NCBI GenBank assembly: GCA_017446745.1
Contig: JAFSQF010000017.1
Coordinates: 1 to 64,000, forward strand
DNA from: Bacteroidales bacterium
GTDB taxonomy: Bacteria > Bacteroidota > Bacteroidia > Bacteroidales > P3
DNA: 64,000 nt
Direction: 5' to 3'
The notes below the pieces were generated by a model. The model had not been told where the DNA came from. It worked only from the letters and a program-made list of their open reading frames with translations, and ran no database searches. Shown one piece after another: positions 17,776 to 29,600 of this stretch (the stretch's first letter is position 1; each line of letters begins with the position of its first letter). The position numbers and the translations under genes were made by a program.

Positions 17776-19089
17776 ATGCAAACCATTGTTAAAAAACGAC
17801 ATATAGACTCTAAAAGCATTAAAAAAAAGATTGCGATTGCTGTATCATTATGGTTGTTCAATATCTGTCTGAGCCAATCGGCCATCGACACCAACTTTAG
17901 TCCATTGGCAAAAAGCGTCTACCTGTCTCCCTACGGGGCGGAGCTTCAGCCCCCCATTGTACGCATGGCCGCCTTTGGCGAGAGCCAGCAACAACTGATG
18001 CTCCGCTTCGACATGCTGGGCGACGAGACCCACAACCTCCGCTGGCGCATTGAGCACTGCGACGCCCAGTGGCAACCCGACGGGCTGCCCGAGGGCGAAT
18101 TCATCAACGGTGCCGCCGACGGCCCCATCACCGGCCTCCAGTTCTCCTTCACCACTCGCACCGACTACGTCAACTACTACCAACCCCTCCCCGACCCTTA
18201 CGCTTCCTTCACCGCCTCCGGCAACTACCTCCTCACCATATACAACAGCGACGACGGCGACAGCCCTCTCTTCTCTCGCCGTTTCTGCGTCGTCGAAGAC
18301 CTGACCGACGTGGAGGTCTATACGTCAAAACCATCCGGTGCTTTCGGCGACTTCAACCACGACCAGCAGATCGACGTTGGCGTCAGCCCAAAGTCCAACT
18401 CTTTCCTCGCCACACAGGCCTCATACTATAAAGTCGTCGTACAGCAGAACCGCCGCACCGACCTCATGCGTACCCTCCCTTTCCAGGGCTACAGCCAGGG
18501 CACCATGCTCTTCCAATGGGCCATGGAGAACATCTTCCCTGGCGGAAACCACTTCCGCTATTTCGACCTCAGCAACCTGTGGGCTGCCATGTACCACGTG
18601 CAGCGCATCGACCAACTCGGCAACGACATCTTCGCCTTCCTTCAGCCCGACGAGGACCGTTCCCGCAAACCCTACACGCAATACAACAGCCTGAACGGCG
18701 GCATGAAAACCAATATCCGCGACCGCGAGAACCCCGACATCGAGGCCGACTACGTATGGGTGAACTTCAGCCTTCCTATGGAACGCCCCTATATGGACGG
18801 CAGCGTCCACATAGTAGGCGACCTCACCAACTGGAGCCTGGGCGACGAGAGCCGCATGACATGGAACGCACAATACAAAACCTACATCAAACGCCTACAG
18901 CTGAAGCAGGGCTACTATAGCTACCAGCTCCTTTTCCTGCCTCTCGGAGGCCAAGAAGCCATGACTGCCGTCCTTGAGGGCGACCACACCGTCATGCCCA
19001 ACAGCTACACGGTGTACGTCTACTACATCTCGCCAGGCTCACGCTTCGACCGCCTTGTCGGCTTGCGCAGCATGAATTTCGCCCTCTAA
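17776..19089 (+). CDS. T9SS plug-type protein (DUF5103)
   Basis: 437 residues from ATG 17776; the in-frame ATG at 17746 falls inside the promoter. A signal peptide with a long basic n-region and the core IAIAVSLWLFNICLSQ precedes two beta-rich domains. Family-like segments include SVYLSPYGAELQPPIVRM, FSFTTRTDYVNYYQPLPDPY and RTLPFQGYSQGTML, and the C-terminal domain begins near VHIVGDLTNW. DUF5103 has been renamed from work on the Flavobacterium T9SS translocon, where the Plug protein closes the SprA pore on the periplasmic side. The same role is likely here. The T9SS cargo gene about 1.6 kb downstream, on the other strand, fits this context. Confidence 0.8.
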   Translation: MQTIVKKRHIDSKSIKKKIAIAVSLWLFNICLSQSAIDTNFSPLAKSVYLSPYGAELQPPIVRMAAFGESQQQLMLRFDMLGDETHNLRWRIEHCDAQWQPDGLPEGEFINGAADGPITGLQFSFTTRTDYVNYYQPLPDPYASFTASGNYLLTIYNSDDGDSPLFSRRFCVVEDLTDVEVYTSKPSGAFGDFNHDQQIDVGVSPKSNSFLATQASYYKVVVQQNRRTDLMRTLPFQGYSQGTMLFQWAMENIFPGGNHFRYFDLSNLWAAMYHVQRIDQLGNDIFAFLQPDEDRSRKPYTQYNSLNGGMKTNIRDRENPDIEADYVWVNFSLPMERPYMDGSVHIVGDLTNWSLGDESRMTWNAQYKTYIKRLQLKQGYYSYQLLFLPLGGQEAMTAVLEGDHTVMPNSYTVYVYYISPGSRFDRLVGLRSMNFAL

Positions 19090-19184
19090 CCAGCCCCTCT
19101 AACCAGCAATAACCACCCATCCAGCCCCAATAGCCACCCATCCAGCCCCTCCTCCTCTGCCTCTTTGCCTCTTCCGTTCCGTAT

Positions 19185-19216
19185 GTTGCAACACCGTTGC
19201 AACACCGTTGCAACCC
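19185..19216. repeat. GTTGCAACACC short repeats next to tilS
   Basis: Three copies of the palindrome GTTGCAAC spaced by ACC lie just past the tilS 3' end. Two more copies lie at about 20657-20677 beyond its 5' end, so the gene is bracketed by them. Confidence 0.5.
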
Positions 19217-19226
19217 GCCTCTCCCG

Positions 19227-20624
19227 TCATCCCCCCCTCATCTTAACCGCCATCACCCTCACCGTGCCAGCTGTCACTGCCGCCACGGCAGCGGCACGCA
19301 TCCCAACCACCCACAGGATGTTGCCTTTGGCATCGCATAGAAGCCACGCCTGCTCCTTATCGGCAAGGCTGAGCTTGAGGTCGCTGAAGAGGTCGCTGAC
19401 AAGACGGCTGCCACGCATTCCAAATGGCCTGAACCGGTCCCCGGCGCGCCAATGCCGCAATGTTAGCGGGAACAGCACCTTATCCATATCAAACCATGCC
19501 TCGCTTCGAGGCAAGCGTATAGCCTCGCCGTCATAACGAGACACAGAGAATGTCATCCCTACGGGCAATTCCTGCTGCGATTCAAAACTGTCAATTCTGT
19601 ATTCGTTGTCCGTTTCTTTTTCTAATGGCAAAAGCAACAAACTGTCGCGATCTTTCACGAGCCTGTGGGTCGGCGAGAAGAACTGCTTACCGCTCTGAGA
19701 ATGCAACGACAAGGCCACCTCCTTGGCGACAGCGGTTGTGAAGCCGAAAGGACGTAGAAGTTCAAACAGACGTGTGTTTAGAGGCGACAAATTCATCAGT
19801 TTGTCGATGCTGATGGTATAAGTTGCACGCGAGGACGCTTGCTCTCCGGCAGGGTAAGCACGCGAGGACGCTTGCTCTCCGGCAGAAGAGACGGCATGAA
19901 GAAGGTTATTGCGATCATGGTCAACAACAGCGCGATATATCTGCTCCGCCTCCGACAAGCGTTGCATATTTTCCCACATCGTGGCATCGAACGAGGGCGA
20001 CAGGGTGCGCATCAGCGGCATCAGCTGCAACCGGATGCGGTTTCGCATAAAGACAGCCTCACTGTTGGTGTAGTCCTCCACATATTCCAAATGATGGTGG
20101 CGCACGTAACCGTCGATATCATCGCGCCGGAAACATAACAGAGGACGCACCACACGTCCGTTGCATACCGGAATGCCACGCAGTCCCGCAATACCGGTGC
20201 CGCGCACCAGGTTGATGAAAAAGGTCTCTATGGCATCGTCGCGATGATGCGCCGTGGCAACACAGTCCATCCCCTCCCTACGGCACACGGCGTCGAAGAA
20301 CTCATAGCGCTGTTTGCGTGCCGCCTCCTCGATGGAGAGGCCTTCGCGACGTGCCTCCTCATTGGTGTTGAACTGAGCCACGAAGCATGGCACCCCATAC
20401 CCCTCGGCCATACGGCGTACAAAAGCCTCGTCGCGGTCGCAGTCGCCCGGACGTAGATGGAAATTACAATGCGCGATGGCGAACCCGTAGCCTGCACTGG
20501 CCATTAGGTGACATAGGGTAGCCGAATCGCGCCCCCCACTTACGGCAAGGAGCACCCGCCGCCCTTCGGCAAACAGATGCTCCTGCTCGATAAATGTTTT
20601 AAATATCGTTAAATAGTCTGTCAT
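19227..20624 (-). CDS. tilS: tRNA(Ile)-lysidine synthase TilS
   Basis: 465 residues from the ATG at 20624; an in-frame TTG further upstream is less likely. TilS joins lysine to C34 of tRNA-Ile(CAU) using ATP, so that AUA is read as Ile. The P-loop SGGRDS is at residues 29-34. Further TilS motifs are AHCNFHLRPGDCDRDEAFV, ATAHHRDDAIETFFINLVRG and MRNRIRLQLMP. The C-terminal TilS domain is around 330-450 (RHWRAGDRFRPFGMRGSRLV). Between the two lies a short duplicated peptide (AGEQASSRA twice, residues ~247-267) encoded by an intergenic-type repeat. It follows the giant T9SS cargo gene on the same strand after 67 bases. Confidence 0.95.
   Translation of the reverse strand: MTDYLTIFKTFIEQEHLFAEGRRVLLAVSGGRDSATLCHLMASAGYGFAIAHCNFHLRPGDCDRDEAFVRRMAEGYGVPCFVAQFNTNEEARREGLSIEEAARKQRYEFFDAVCRREGMDCVATAHHRDDAIETFFINLVRGTGIAGLRGIPVCNGRVVRPLLCFRRDDIDGYVRHHHLEYVEDYTNSEAVFMRNRIRLQLMPLMRTLSPSFDATMWENMQRLSEAEQIYRAVVDHDRNNLLHAVSSAGEQASSRAYPAGEQASSRATYTISIDKLMNLSPLNTRLFELLRPFGFTTAVAKEVALSLHSQSGKQFFSPTHRLVKDRDSLLLLPLEKETDNEYRIDSFESQQELPVGMTFSVSRYDGEAIRLPRSEAWFDMDKVLFPLTLRHWRAGDRFRPFGMRGSRLVSDLFSDLKLSLADKEQAWLLCDAKGNILWVVGMRAAAVAAVTAGTVRVMAVKMRGG
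19825..19885. repeat. Duplicated AGGA-loop palindrome inside tilS
   Basis: Two copies (19825-19852 and 19858-19885, period 33) of a 28-base unit starting GCACGCGAGGACGCTTGCTC. Arms ACGCG/CGCTT-type flank AGGA as in the intergenic family. The period keeps the tilS frame and adds 11 residues per copy. Confidence 0.8.
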
Positions 20625-20691
20625 TTTCGTTTTTATCGGCAAAACCGTCCTGTATATTGCAACACCGTTGCAACCACTTGCCAGCCGCCGG

Positions 20692-23600
20692 TCATTTCTT
20701 GAACACCATCTTGCGCATCAACCGTTCTCCATTCACCTCGATGCCATAATAGTAGACACCCGACGTGAGGTTCTTCTGGCTGAAGTCTATGCTCTGGTTG
20801 CCAGAGCCATAGCTCTTAACCGATTGGTGCACCAGACGGCCCAACTCGTCCATCACGAAGAAGCGCACATCGCCGCCCTCGGGCAGGAAGAAGTCAATAC
20901 GCGTGCTTTCCTTGAACGGGTTGGGATAGTTCTGCTCAAGCACAATGCCGTTGGCCTCCTCAACGATGGGCAGGTCTAAGTAGTTCACCACCTCGATGCG
21001 TGTGGTCTGGTTGTTCTCAGGATGATGGTCGTCTTCGCACTGTCTTATAGAGCCGGTGCCCTCATAGGTGCGCGTGGGGCTCTTCAGAATCTTCTTCGGG
21101 AAGTCGATGAACACCGACTGGCCAGGCATAATACTCAGGAACTGGTTGTTTGCCCTTATCTGCTGGCCGTTGATGACAGCCTGATAGGCGGTGATACGCG
21201 TCGGGTTGGTGACCACATTGCCCACATTCTCTATCTCGATGCGCACCTGGCACGAATCGTAGCGGTTCTCCTCCACCATGACGCGCACCGGCCGCAAGTC
21301 GACATACTGTGAGGCTATGGTCGTCGTGGTGTCGTTAGTGCGGTCATTATCGTTCTCGGCATGTACGAAAGCCGTCACACGCGAGTAGAGCGACAACTGG
21401 TTGGGCAGCGAGTCGGGGAAGACGTAGTAGAGGGTTTGCAGTGCCGGCAGGGGCTCGTCGCTATGGTAGATTACCTCGCTGTAGGTCGACAGGTCGTTGT
21501 AGTACCAGTAGCCTATCTTGAAGTCGTTGGCAGCACGGGCTCCCACATTGTCGATAACCACCTGCATGAAGTACACGTTGTGGTCGGACGAGTCCACCAC
21601 AATCTCGCGGGCGCGAAGGTCGGTGATGGCCGAAAGACCGTTAATGCTCTTATTTACCGTGTCGTTGAAAGGATAGATGTCGCCATCCGACTTCACGTAG
21701 CACGTGAGGTGCATAATACCCATCGACGAACGGAATTTATGCTTGAAGGTGTAGTTGAAATATTCAAAGGTCCCAAGGTCGCGACCCAGCATATTCTGGA
21801 AGTTGATATCCTCGCTCACCTCGTAGCTGTCGTTGTAGATGTATGTCACACGAGCATCGCTCACCGTGCCCACACCATAGTTGCGCAGACGCACCGTCAC
21901 CTCTACCGAATCGCCGGCAACGATATGGTCGAGCGGGCTAAGGAACTCTACAGCCCCCATATCGTTAAGCATGGGTGCGAGATAGAAGTCCTGACATACA
22001 GTATCGTTGTCGCGGTACATATCCATCTGCACCGTGGTGAAGGCGCAGATCTGGAACGTGTCGGGGAAGTCGTCTCGCACTATGAACGGCGTCGGGAACT
22101 CGTAAAGTGCTGTCTCACCGGGTACCAGTCCGCCATCGTTCGAGAATGTGCCCGTGATGGCCAACGGCATTCCATAGGGACGATAGGCAAGCATGAAATT
22201 ATTGATGGTATCCAGACCGTTGTTCTTCACTATGACGCGTGGGTTGATAGTCTCGCCAAAGCGCGGCTCAACAGGATAGGTGATAGCTATCACGCTGACG
22301 TCAATCGGGCGTTTCATACGTCCCACAACAAAGTCGTCGATTGCCACTCCGTCGCACGACTGGGTCTCCGTACCGGCCTTATAAACCAGTCGGAATTGGA
22401 GGCGCTGCAAGAAGTCGCTACCGATGCTCGACAAGGGGAAGCGATAGAGCGAATAGCCATAGCCCGACGAAACGGTGTCCCATCCATTGTTGGAGGTGTA
22501 CCACAGGGTGTCGTTGCCGCTGCCCACCACGGTCCATACGCCTTCATAGTTGTAGTATTCCAGGCGCATCAAATGGCCTGTTGTCATGGCGCGAGCCACC
22601 CAGAGCTCCAACGTGTCGGGACGGATCACCGATATGTCGAATATTGGCGTGTAGGCATAGCTGACATTACCCGTAACAGCAGCATTGACGGTGCCGTTGA
22701 TGTTAGTGGCCAGGATAGAGGAGTCGCTGACACATGCCATGATGTTGGGTTTATGCGAACGTCCGCGTTGCCACAGGTTGACGGAGAACATGCTGTTACC
22801 TTGGGGCACGAACCACTCAAAGTCGCCCTCGAAATCGTCGTCCCACACCAAGGTCTTGACAGCAGGACGGTAGTAGTAGTAGTACAGCGTATCGTTGAAA
22901 GCAACGGTATCGCCCACAGCCTTGGCAACGATGCGAAGCTCGGTGACACCCGCGGCAAAGATGCGGGCCGGCAGCTCCACCTCAGCGCTCTGTCCTTTCA
23001 TGAGGGTGCCGCTCCACTGCGTGGTCTCGGTGTGCACACCGTCGCCATCGCTGAAGGTGTATTCTATATCGGCCGAAGAGATGGCCTGACTGCCCTTGTT
23101 GGCGAGCTGGAATTTCACAGTCACTTGAATGGTGTCGGAGCCGTAGCCGGTGTGGCCTCCAATATGCTGCTCGGTGGGGGAAACGATGCGCGACACGCAG
23201 AGGTCGGTATTCTCAGGTTCATCCTCAATATAGAGCAGATAGTCCTGCACCGAGCCAAACGAAATGCCCTCGCTGATATTCTTCGGAGCATAGGCTCCCT
23301 GGTCGACGACCACACGCATACGCATATATCCAGTCCGGATATCCTCGGGCAGGGTGAAGAGGAATTTCTTTGGCGAGCCGCTTACGATGGTGTCATGATA
23401 GAATATCTCGGTGAGGGGGTAGCTGTAGTCGGCGCTGTCGGTGCCGGGGTTAACAGGATTCCACAGGAACGTACCGTCGCGGTCGATGTCTATCCACACC
23501 GAAAGCCAACCCGTGGTGCTACGGTCGTCGGGCTTGTCGCCGTTGATGCTCTCCACTATCATGGTGTCGACAGTGCCTTTGACAAGATGCAGCGCTCTGA

Positions 23601-26600
23601 GCTCGCCCAGCGACTGCGGGGCCACGCTACCGCCATAGTCCTTAAGGCTACTGATGGTATCAAGCGTCTGCGGCGTGCTGATGGCACCAGGCTGACGCGA
23701 AGCATTGACAAAGTTGATATAGTCGTGTCCGGCAGGCGACACCCGGTTGTCCAACGAACTGAAAGCCACACGCGTGATATCCATACCCGTCTTGTTGCCA
23801 ACAGTGGTGGTTTGGTAGGCATCGTCGGGAATAGCATTGAAATAGACCAGGTTGCGCAGCGTGTCGTTGAGGCGGACATTCTCGTTGACCATGTCGGTCC
23901 ACACGCGCAGATGGTAGGCGTTGGTAGTGGACCAGTTGGGGATGTAGAGCAGCGAGTCGAAGGTATAGACGTAGACCTCGTCGGGGGCTACGGAATGGCT
24001 GCACATCTCGCGGACCTCTTGAAGGAGGGTGTTGGTATGGTCGTAGAGTTGGTACACCACCGGGATGTTGCTGACGGTCTGGTTACCATAGTTGATGAGC
24101 GATATCTTCACCGAGTCGCGTGTCATATACACCCTGTTGCCCACAGGCTCCACCACATCAAGCACAGCCATATCCACCGGCACGCGCGGGTTGATATAGA
24201 CGTGCACCGGGTTGTAGTAGCTCGTGCATGTGGCTGGTGGATTGCCGCCATGCGCGCTGAGGCAGCTCAGATAATATACCGTGTCGCGGAAATATTGCGG
24301 TGTCTCCCACCAGGTCGACTGGTTGTAGTTGGTAGGAGCATAGAAAGGTTCGTCAACGGCAGTGCCCGTGGTGTCGAGATGCCATCTGATGGGGCGGTGG
24401 ATTGCCGATGCTCCCGGAGGTGTGTCGGTCTGCGATGCAAAGATGGTATCCCATGTGGCGTAAGGTATATGGAGGTCGATGCCGACAGGCATATTGGGAG
24501 TATAGAACGACTGGTGGGTGATGTAGTTGGTGGTGTCGTTCAGCGGTTTCTGGTCGTATTCATGCGAACACCACACCCTGGCTCGGATAACGATATCCTT
24601 GTCGATGCCGGTGGGATAGATGTTGGCGCTGTTGCTGAAGTTGAGAATAGCCGACTCGTTGACACCCAGGTCTAACGGCATGGGGATATTCTCGCTGATT
24701 ATGGTTGGCAGCGTACTGACATTGACGTTAGCTGTCTGCAACACTGCCTCGAAACCGGCAGGGACAATCCATTGTGCCGGATAGGTCTTGCGTCCGACGT
24801 TCTTAACCTTGATTCCAATAGGTGTGTTCTGTAGGCGGCATCCGGTGTCGAGGATTAATGCCTGCTCGGCCATGAGGTTGTAGGCCGGGTCGAGGAAGAA
24901 CACCTGCTCCATGTCGTTGTTGGCCAGCGAACTGTCGTTGGCTAACGGGAAATGGACGACAACGATTTGTGTGTCGATGATGCCTATAGGCATAAGGATG
25001 AAGTTGGAGTCTATCACCGTGGCCTGGGGGAGCATCTCGGTGATGGTGCGTTGTGTGGTCGACAGTGTGGGCGTCACATTTTTCACCTCGGCCCACCACT
25101 TCAAGTTCGATTCGGTCGACGTACCGTCGTTCATCAGTTCCACGACAACCCACAGCGTGTCGCTCTCCACATTGTCGGTGAAGCCCGTGGTCTGGGTGGG
25201 ATACTCCTTTATCTTGGGCTTGACGATGTCAACAACAGCGATATTATGGTTCTTGCGCACAAACTCGTGAGCACCCATACACGGCGAAGGAATCTGCGGG
25301 CGGATAAGTCCATCAATATCAAGCGGCACCATGGTGTTGTACTGAGCGTGTTCGCAGAAGGTTCCCAGTGTCATGTGCAGGTCGTCGTTCGACTCGAAGT
25401 GCGCTTTCTGGTTCATCGACTGTGCATCCATGTGGTTCACCTGCCTCAAGGTGTCGAAAGTTGGCATCTCGCCTCCCCAATAGGCCAGGCGGTCTTGAGC
25501 ATTGGAATAATAGTCATTATAGTTGGAATTGCCTATATTTATGGGGTTGTTGACATAGTAGGCATAACCGGCGCTAAGATTCTGGAAAAGGTTGTTCATC
25601 ACGTAGATCTCCATACTCGTTGTTCCAACGTTCATGGCCCTTGTGGTGGCACCCTGTGCATCGTTGCCGGCATAGACGTTGCACGAGTTGTAGTAGACGT
25701 TCACCCACGTTGAGCTGTCAATCCAAATGCCTGCCGACGTCAGTCCGGTACTGCGCGTGCCGTTCATGGCACACATGTTGTTCGCCACCAGGCTGCGCGT
25801 GGCATTGGCTCCGTTGACGTCGATAAGCTTAATACCCTGCTTGCCGCCATTGAAAGCATCGGAAAGCACCACGTTGTTACGCTCGATGGTGGCGGGTCCG
25901 GTGTGCTGGGCAAGAAGGATACCCGTCAGGGCCTTGCCATTGCTCGAAGCCCCTGAACGGACTTGGTTGCCGACAATGTAGACATCGTCGCACTTACGCA
26001 GGTAAACACCCATCGTTCCGAAGTTCTGGAAAGTATTGTTCGAAAGGTAGATTCCCGCCGAACCGCCAAGGGTTCCCACCATACTGCGCACCGAGTAATA
26101 ACCGCTGTCGACAACACTGTTGTTGACATACAAGGCGGTGACGTGCTCGCCAACGACAAGGCATGAGGCGTTGATATTGTTCAAGCCTCCCTTGACGCGC
26201 AACACCACGTTGGTGAAATGGATCTGGTTGGAACTGTCAACAACAACGGCGTTGGAATAGTTGGAGGCTCCTCGCGCCAGGACTGTGAGGTTACTGAATG
26301 TTATGTACTCCGAGCCATAGAGGCGCAACACATAGTTGCTGTTGTTTACGGGGGCATAACGCAGCACTACGCTGTCGGGCGTGTTGCCGGCGCCATTAAA
26401 CGTGACTGTGTTGGTGGACGAGATGCCATCCACAGGGCCAAGGACCACCTGCTCCACGTATGTGCCCGGCTCGACATCGAACACCACAGGGCCGTCGATG
26501 CCGGCATTGTTGAGGGTGTCGATAGCCGTTGTGAAATCGGTATAGAGGCCATTGACGGGTCCCACAGCATAGTGGCCGCCGCAGAAGCGAACGGTCAAAG

Positions 26601-29600
26601 TGCGCTGGATGGTGTCGTTGCTCTGCACAGTGTCGTCCTGCAGCGTCACGGCCATACGCAGGGTGTGGCGCCCGGGAGTGAAGAGGTGATGCGCCACGGT
26701 GAGCGTGACGTCGTTGCGCGGCTGAACGGAGGTGGTGCCGCTATACACGCCATGAAGCGTGTCGATCCAATAGTCTATCTGGTAGCTGCTGAAAGGCTGT
26801 CCGCCCATATTGCGCAGCACCACGTTGATGTCGGTGGTGTCGCACGAAGTGAAAGCCTGTCCTCCAGGTACGCTCCCCGGGCCGTCGCTCTCGAACGAGA
26901 GGCTCGCATCGGAATTGGGAATGTCGACCACAGTGATGTAGACCGGTTTGGCAGGGCCTTCGCAACCATAGTCGACAAAGCCGAAGCGTATGTCGGGACG
27001 GTTGGCACTGCGCGACCCGTTGCCAGTGAAGTCGACAACGCTGTTGCTGTTGTCGTTTTTGTAAAGCACCTTATTGGCACCGCCATTGGTATAGCGTGTG
27101 CGTGCTCCCGTAGTGACCTGCGGGTCGCAGGTACGGGTGACCTGAACCACGATATTGTCAACACCATTCCATACGAAAGCACTGTCGAGGGCATGGAAAA
27201 TCCAACCTTTATTGCTGTTGCTCAACGCCAACGAATCGGCGTGATAGTACTGCGCAACGGATTGCCAGTTGTTGTTTCCCGTGAAGGTTGTCTGCGATGT
27301 CGTACCAAGGCTTATCGTGTAGTCGGTCAGCGTGAAAGCCCCCGCTCCCATCACGGTGTCGAGATAGAACGACAGGGTGAGTATCGGCCCTGCCGTATGT
27401 CCGGCGGCAATAAGGTCCTCGGCAAGGAAGAGATACTGCTCTTTGGCGTATTTCTTGTTGGGATTGTAGGGCGAGGGATAGGCTGTGGCATTGGAAAGCG
27501 ACGTCATGGAACCCACATGATACTGGTTGATCTTGGCTCCGAAGGCCGAGACGTAGAAAGTATCGTCGGCATAGATGTGGTCGGTGACGTAGACATTGGT
27601 GGTGTCGAGAGGCTGCATATTACGGTCGTACCATGCCAACGAATCGGAAGGAGGTGTTACCGACGTGAGATGCAGCACGCCGTCATAGCTCACCGTGTCG
27701 TAGCTAACCACATTGGGGGTGTCGGGCGTGAACATCGACGTCACCGAGAGACGCAGCGTATCGTTGAAGGAGGTGCCATCCGCACTGTTCTGTGTGGCCC
27801 ACACCACAACGTCGAAGTCGACCGAGGCAGAAGCCACAGTAAAGTCAGGCACCACCGAAAAGGTGTGCTGCATGCTGGTCTGGGCAGCAAGACCTGCGCT
27901 GATGGTGTCGCTGCAGGTCTGCAGTTCTATGGCCTGTCCGGCATACTGAGGATAGCCTTGCACCTTATAGTTGAGAATCATCTGCCCCGTGGGCTGCGAG
28001 CCGCGGTTGTAGACATTCACCGTTATGGGAGTCTCTGCCATGTCGCAACCATCGTCCAATGCAAGGTCTTCGATGGCCACATCAACATTGGGCAGGCCTA
28101 CAAGAGTGATATAAACCGGAGCAACATCGCCCAGGCATCCGTTGTCGACGAAACGTATAAGGTTCTGGTTGGTGGTTCCGAGGGTCATGCGGTTGTTGTT
28201 GTCGGCGGCCTGCCAGAGCAGCGACGAAGTGGTGAGCGACGTGGGGCTCGAAGGCCATGCCGTGCGGAATACACCAGCTGTAGGCATACTGTCGGGCAAC
28301 GATATGCCAGCGCCGAGCCATACAGTATTGGGTATGTTGTAGTTGGTCCAGTTGGCATGAGTGGTGATGCCATTGAATGCCACGGCATCCTCTATAACGT
28401 TTTGGCGCATGTAGATAAGACCAAATTCAACTTGCTGGTTGGGGCTGAGGTTCGCCGTTCCCAAGGTGCGGGTCGAGTCGATGTTGTTGAGGTTCTGTCG
28501 GTATTGCAACACGATAGTCTGCCCCGGCTGTAAGGTGATGTCGGGGAAGCCATATTTTTTCTTGTTCAACGTGCTGGTGGTACCAACAGTCACTATGGTG
28601 TCGCCAAGCATATTCAGCGGATAGTCGCCAACATTGGTGAACTCTACGGCTAATGCTGTGGCACTATTCATAAACATTGGCATAGGGTAGGTGACGCCAG
28701 GTTGGTTCTGCTTGAACTGCACCTCGGTGATTCTAACCAAGCCGTAGTCGCGGCTCTGTCGTATGTAGAGCGTGTCGTCGGTGTATAGCGGTGGAATGGT
28801 TATGGAATGGCCACGCCAGATGGGGTCGACGCTCTCAGGCGAATCGTACCAATAGACCTCCGACTGATGACTTACGCCGGAGCTATAGACGTTGCCATAC
28901 CAGGTCTGCAGTCCCTGCGTCACTGTCACAGTGGCCGAATCGCCATAGTTTGAGTTGACGTTGACGGTGTTGGGTGCCGGATAGTGGTAGTGCGAGAGCA
29001 CCGTGGTGAAATTGGTGTCGTTGGCCGGGTTGGGGTCGATAGTCGACGACAGCCAGACATAGAGTCTATATGTGGTGTCGCGTGTGCCCACGGTGGGGAA
29101 CGGGATAGTGGCTCCGGTGTTCCAGGTCACCGTATCGCTCGCCGGTATGGTGATATTCACCGGAACAGTGCCGTAGATGCCCGACGTGACGCCCGGGACG
29201 GCAGCACGACTGTAGTGCAGCGTCATGCTTTGCGACGTCGGATCGAAGGGGTTGATTCCACTATTCTTTATCACCACACGCAGCGGGGCTGACGACGGGG
29301 CATCGCAATACTCGGTGTATGGCTCGAGGAACTCCTGTATCTCGAAGTCGTAGGGCAATGAGGTGAACTCAAAAGCTCCAAGACAGGGGGCCACGGCATC
29401 CCTGGGCGTTCCGAAGATGTCATTGTCAACCTCGGTAAAAGGTATGGCATGCGACTTGACGTTCTGGCTATAGGAACGCAGGTCCATCGCGGTGGTTCCC
29501 AAGAATGCGGGGTTCACGTTCTGCGAATTGCCGTCGGAAGGCAGATGGGTTAACCAGTTGGCGAAAGTGAGACAGTTGATACCGTCGTATTTGTTCAGCA

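Noticed and set aside
21361..24675. 1104-codon plus-strand frame opposite the T9SS cargo gene (also 26218-28533)
   Set aside because: Antisense shadow of the GC-rich minus-strand gene, which itself has a signal peptide, domains and a T9SS tail.
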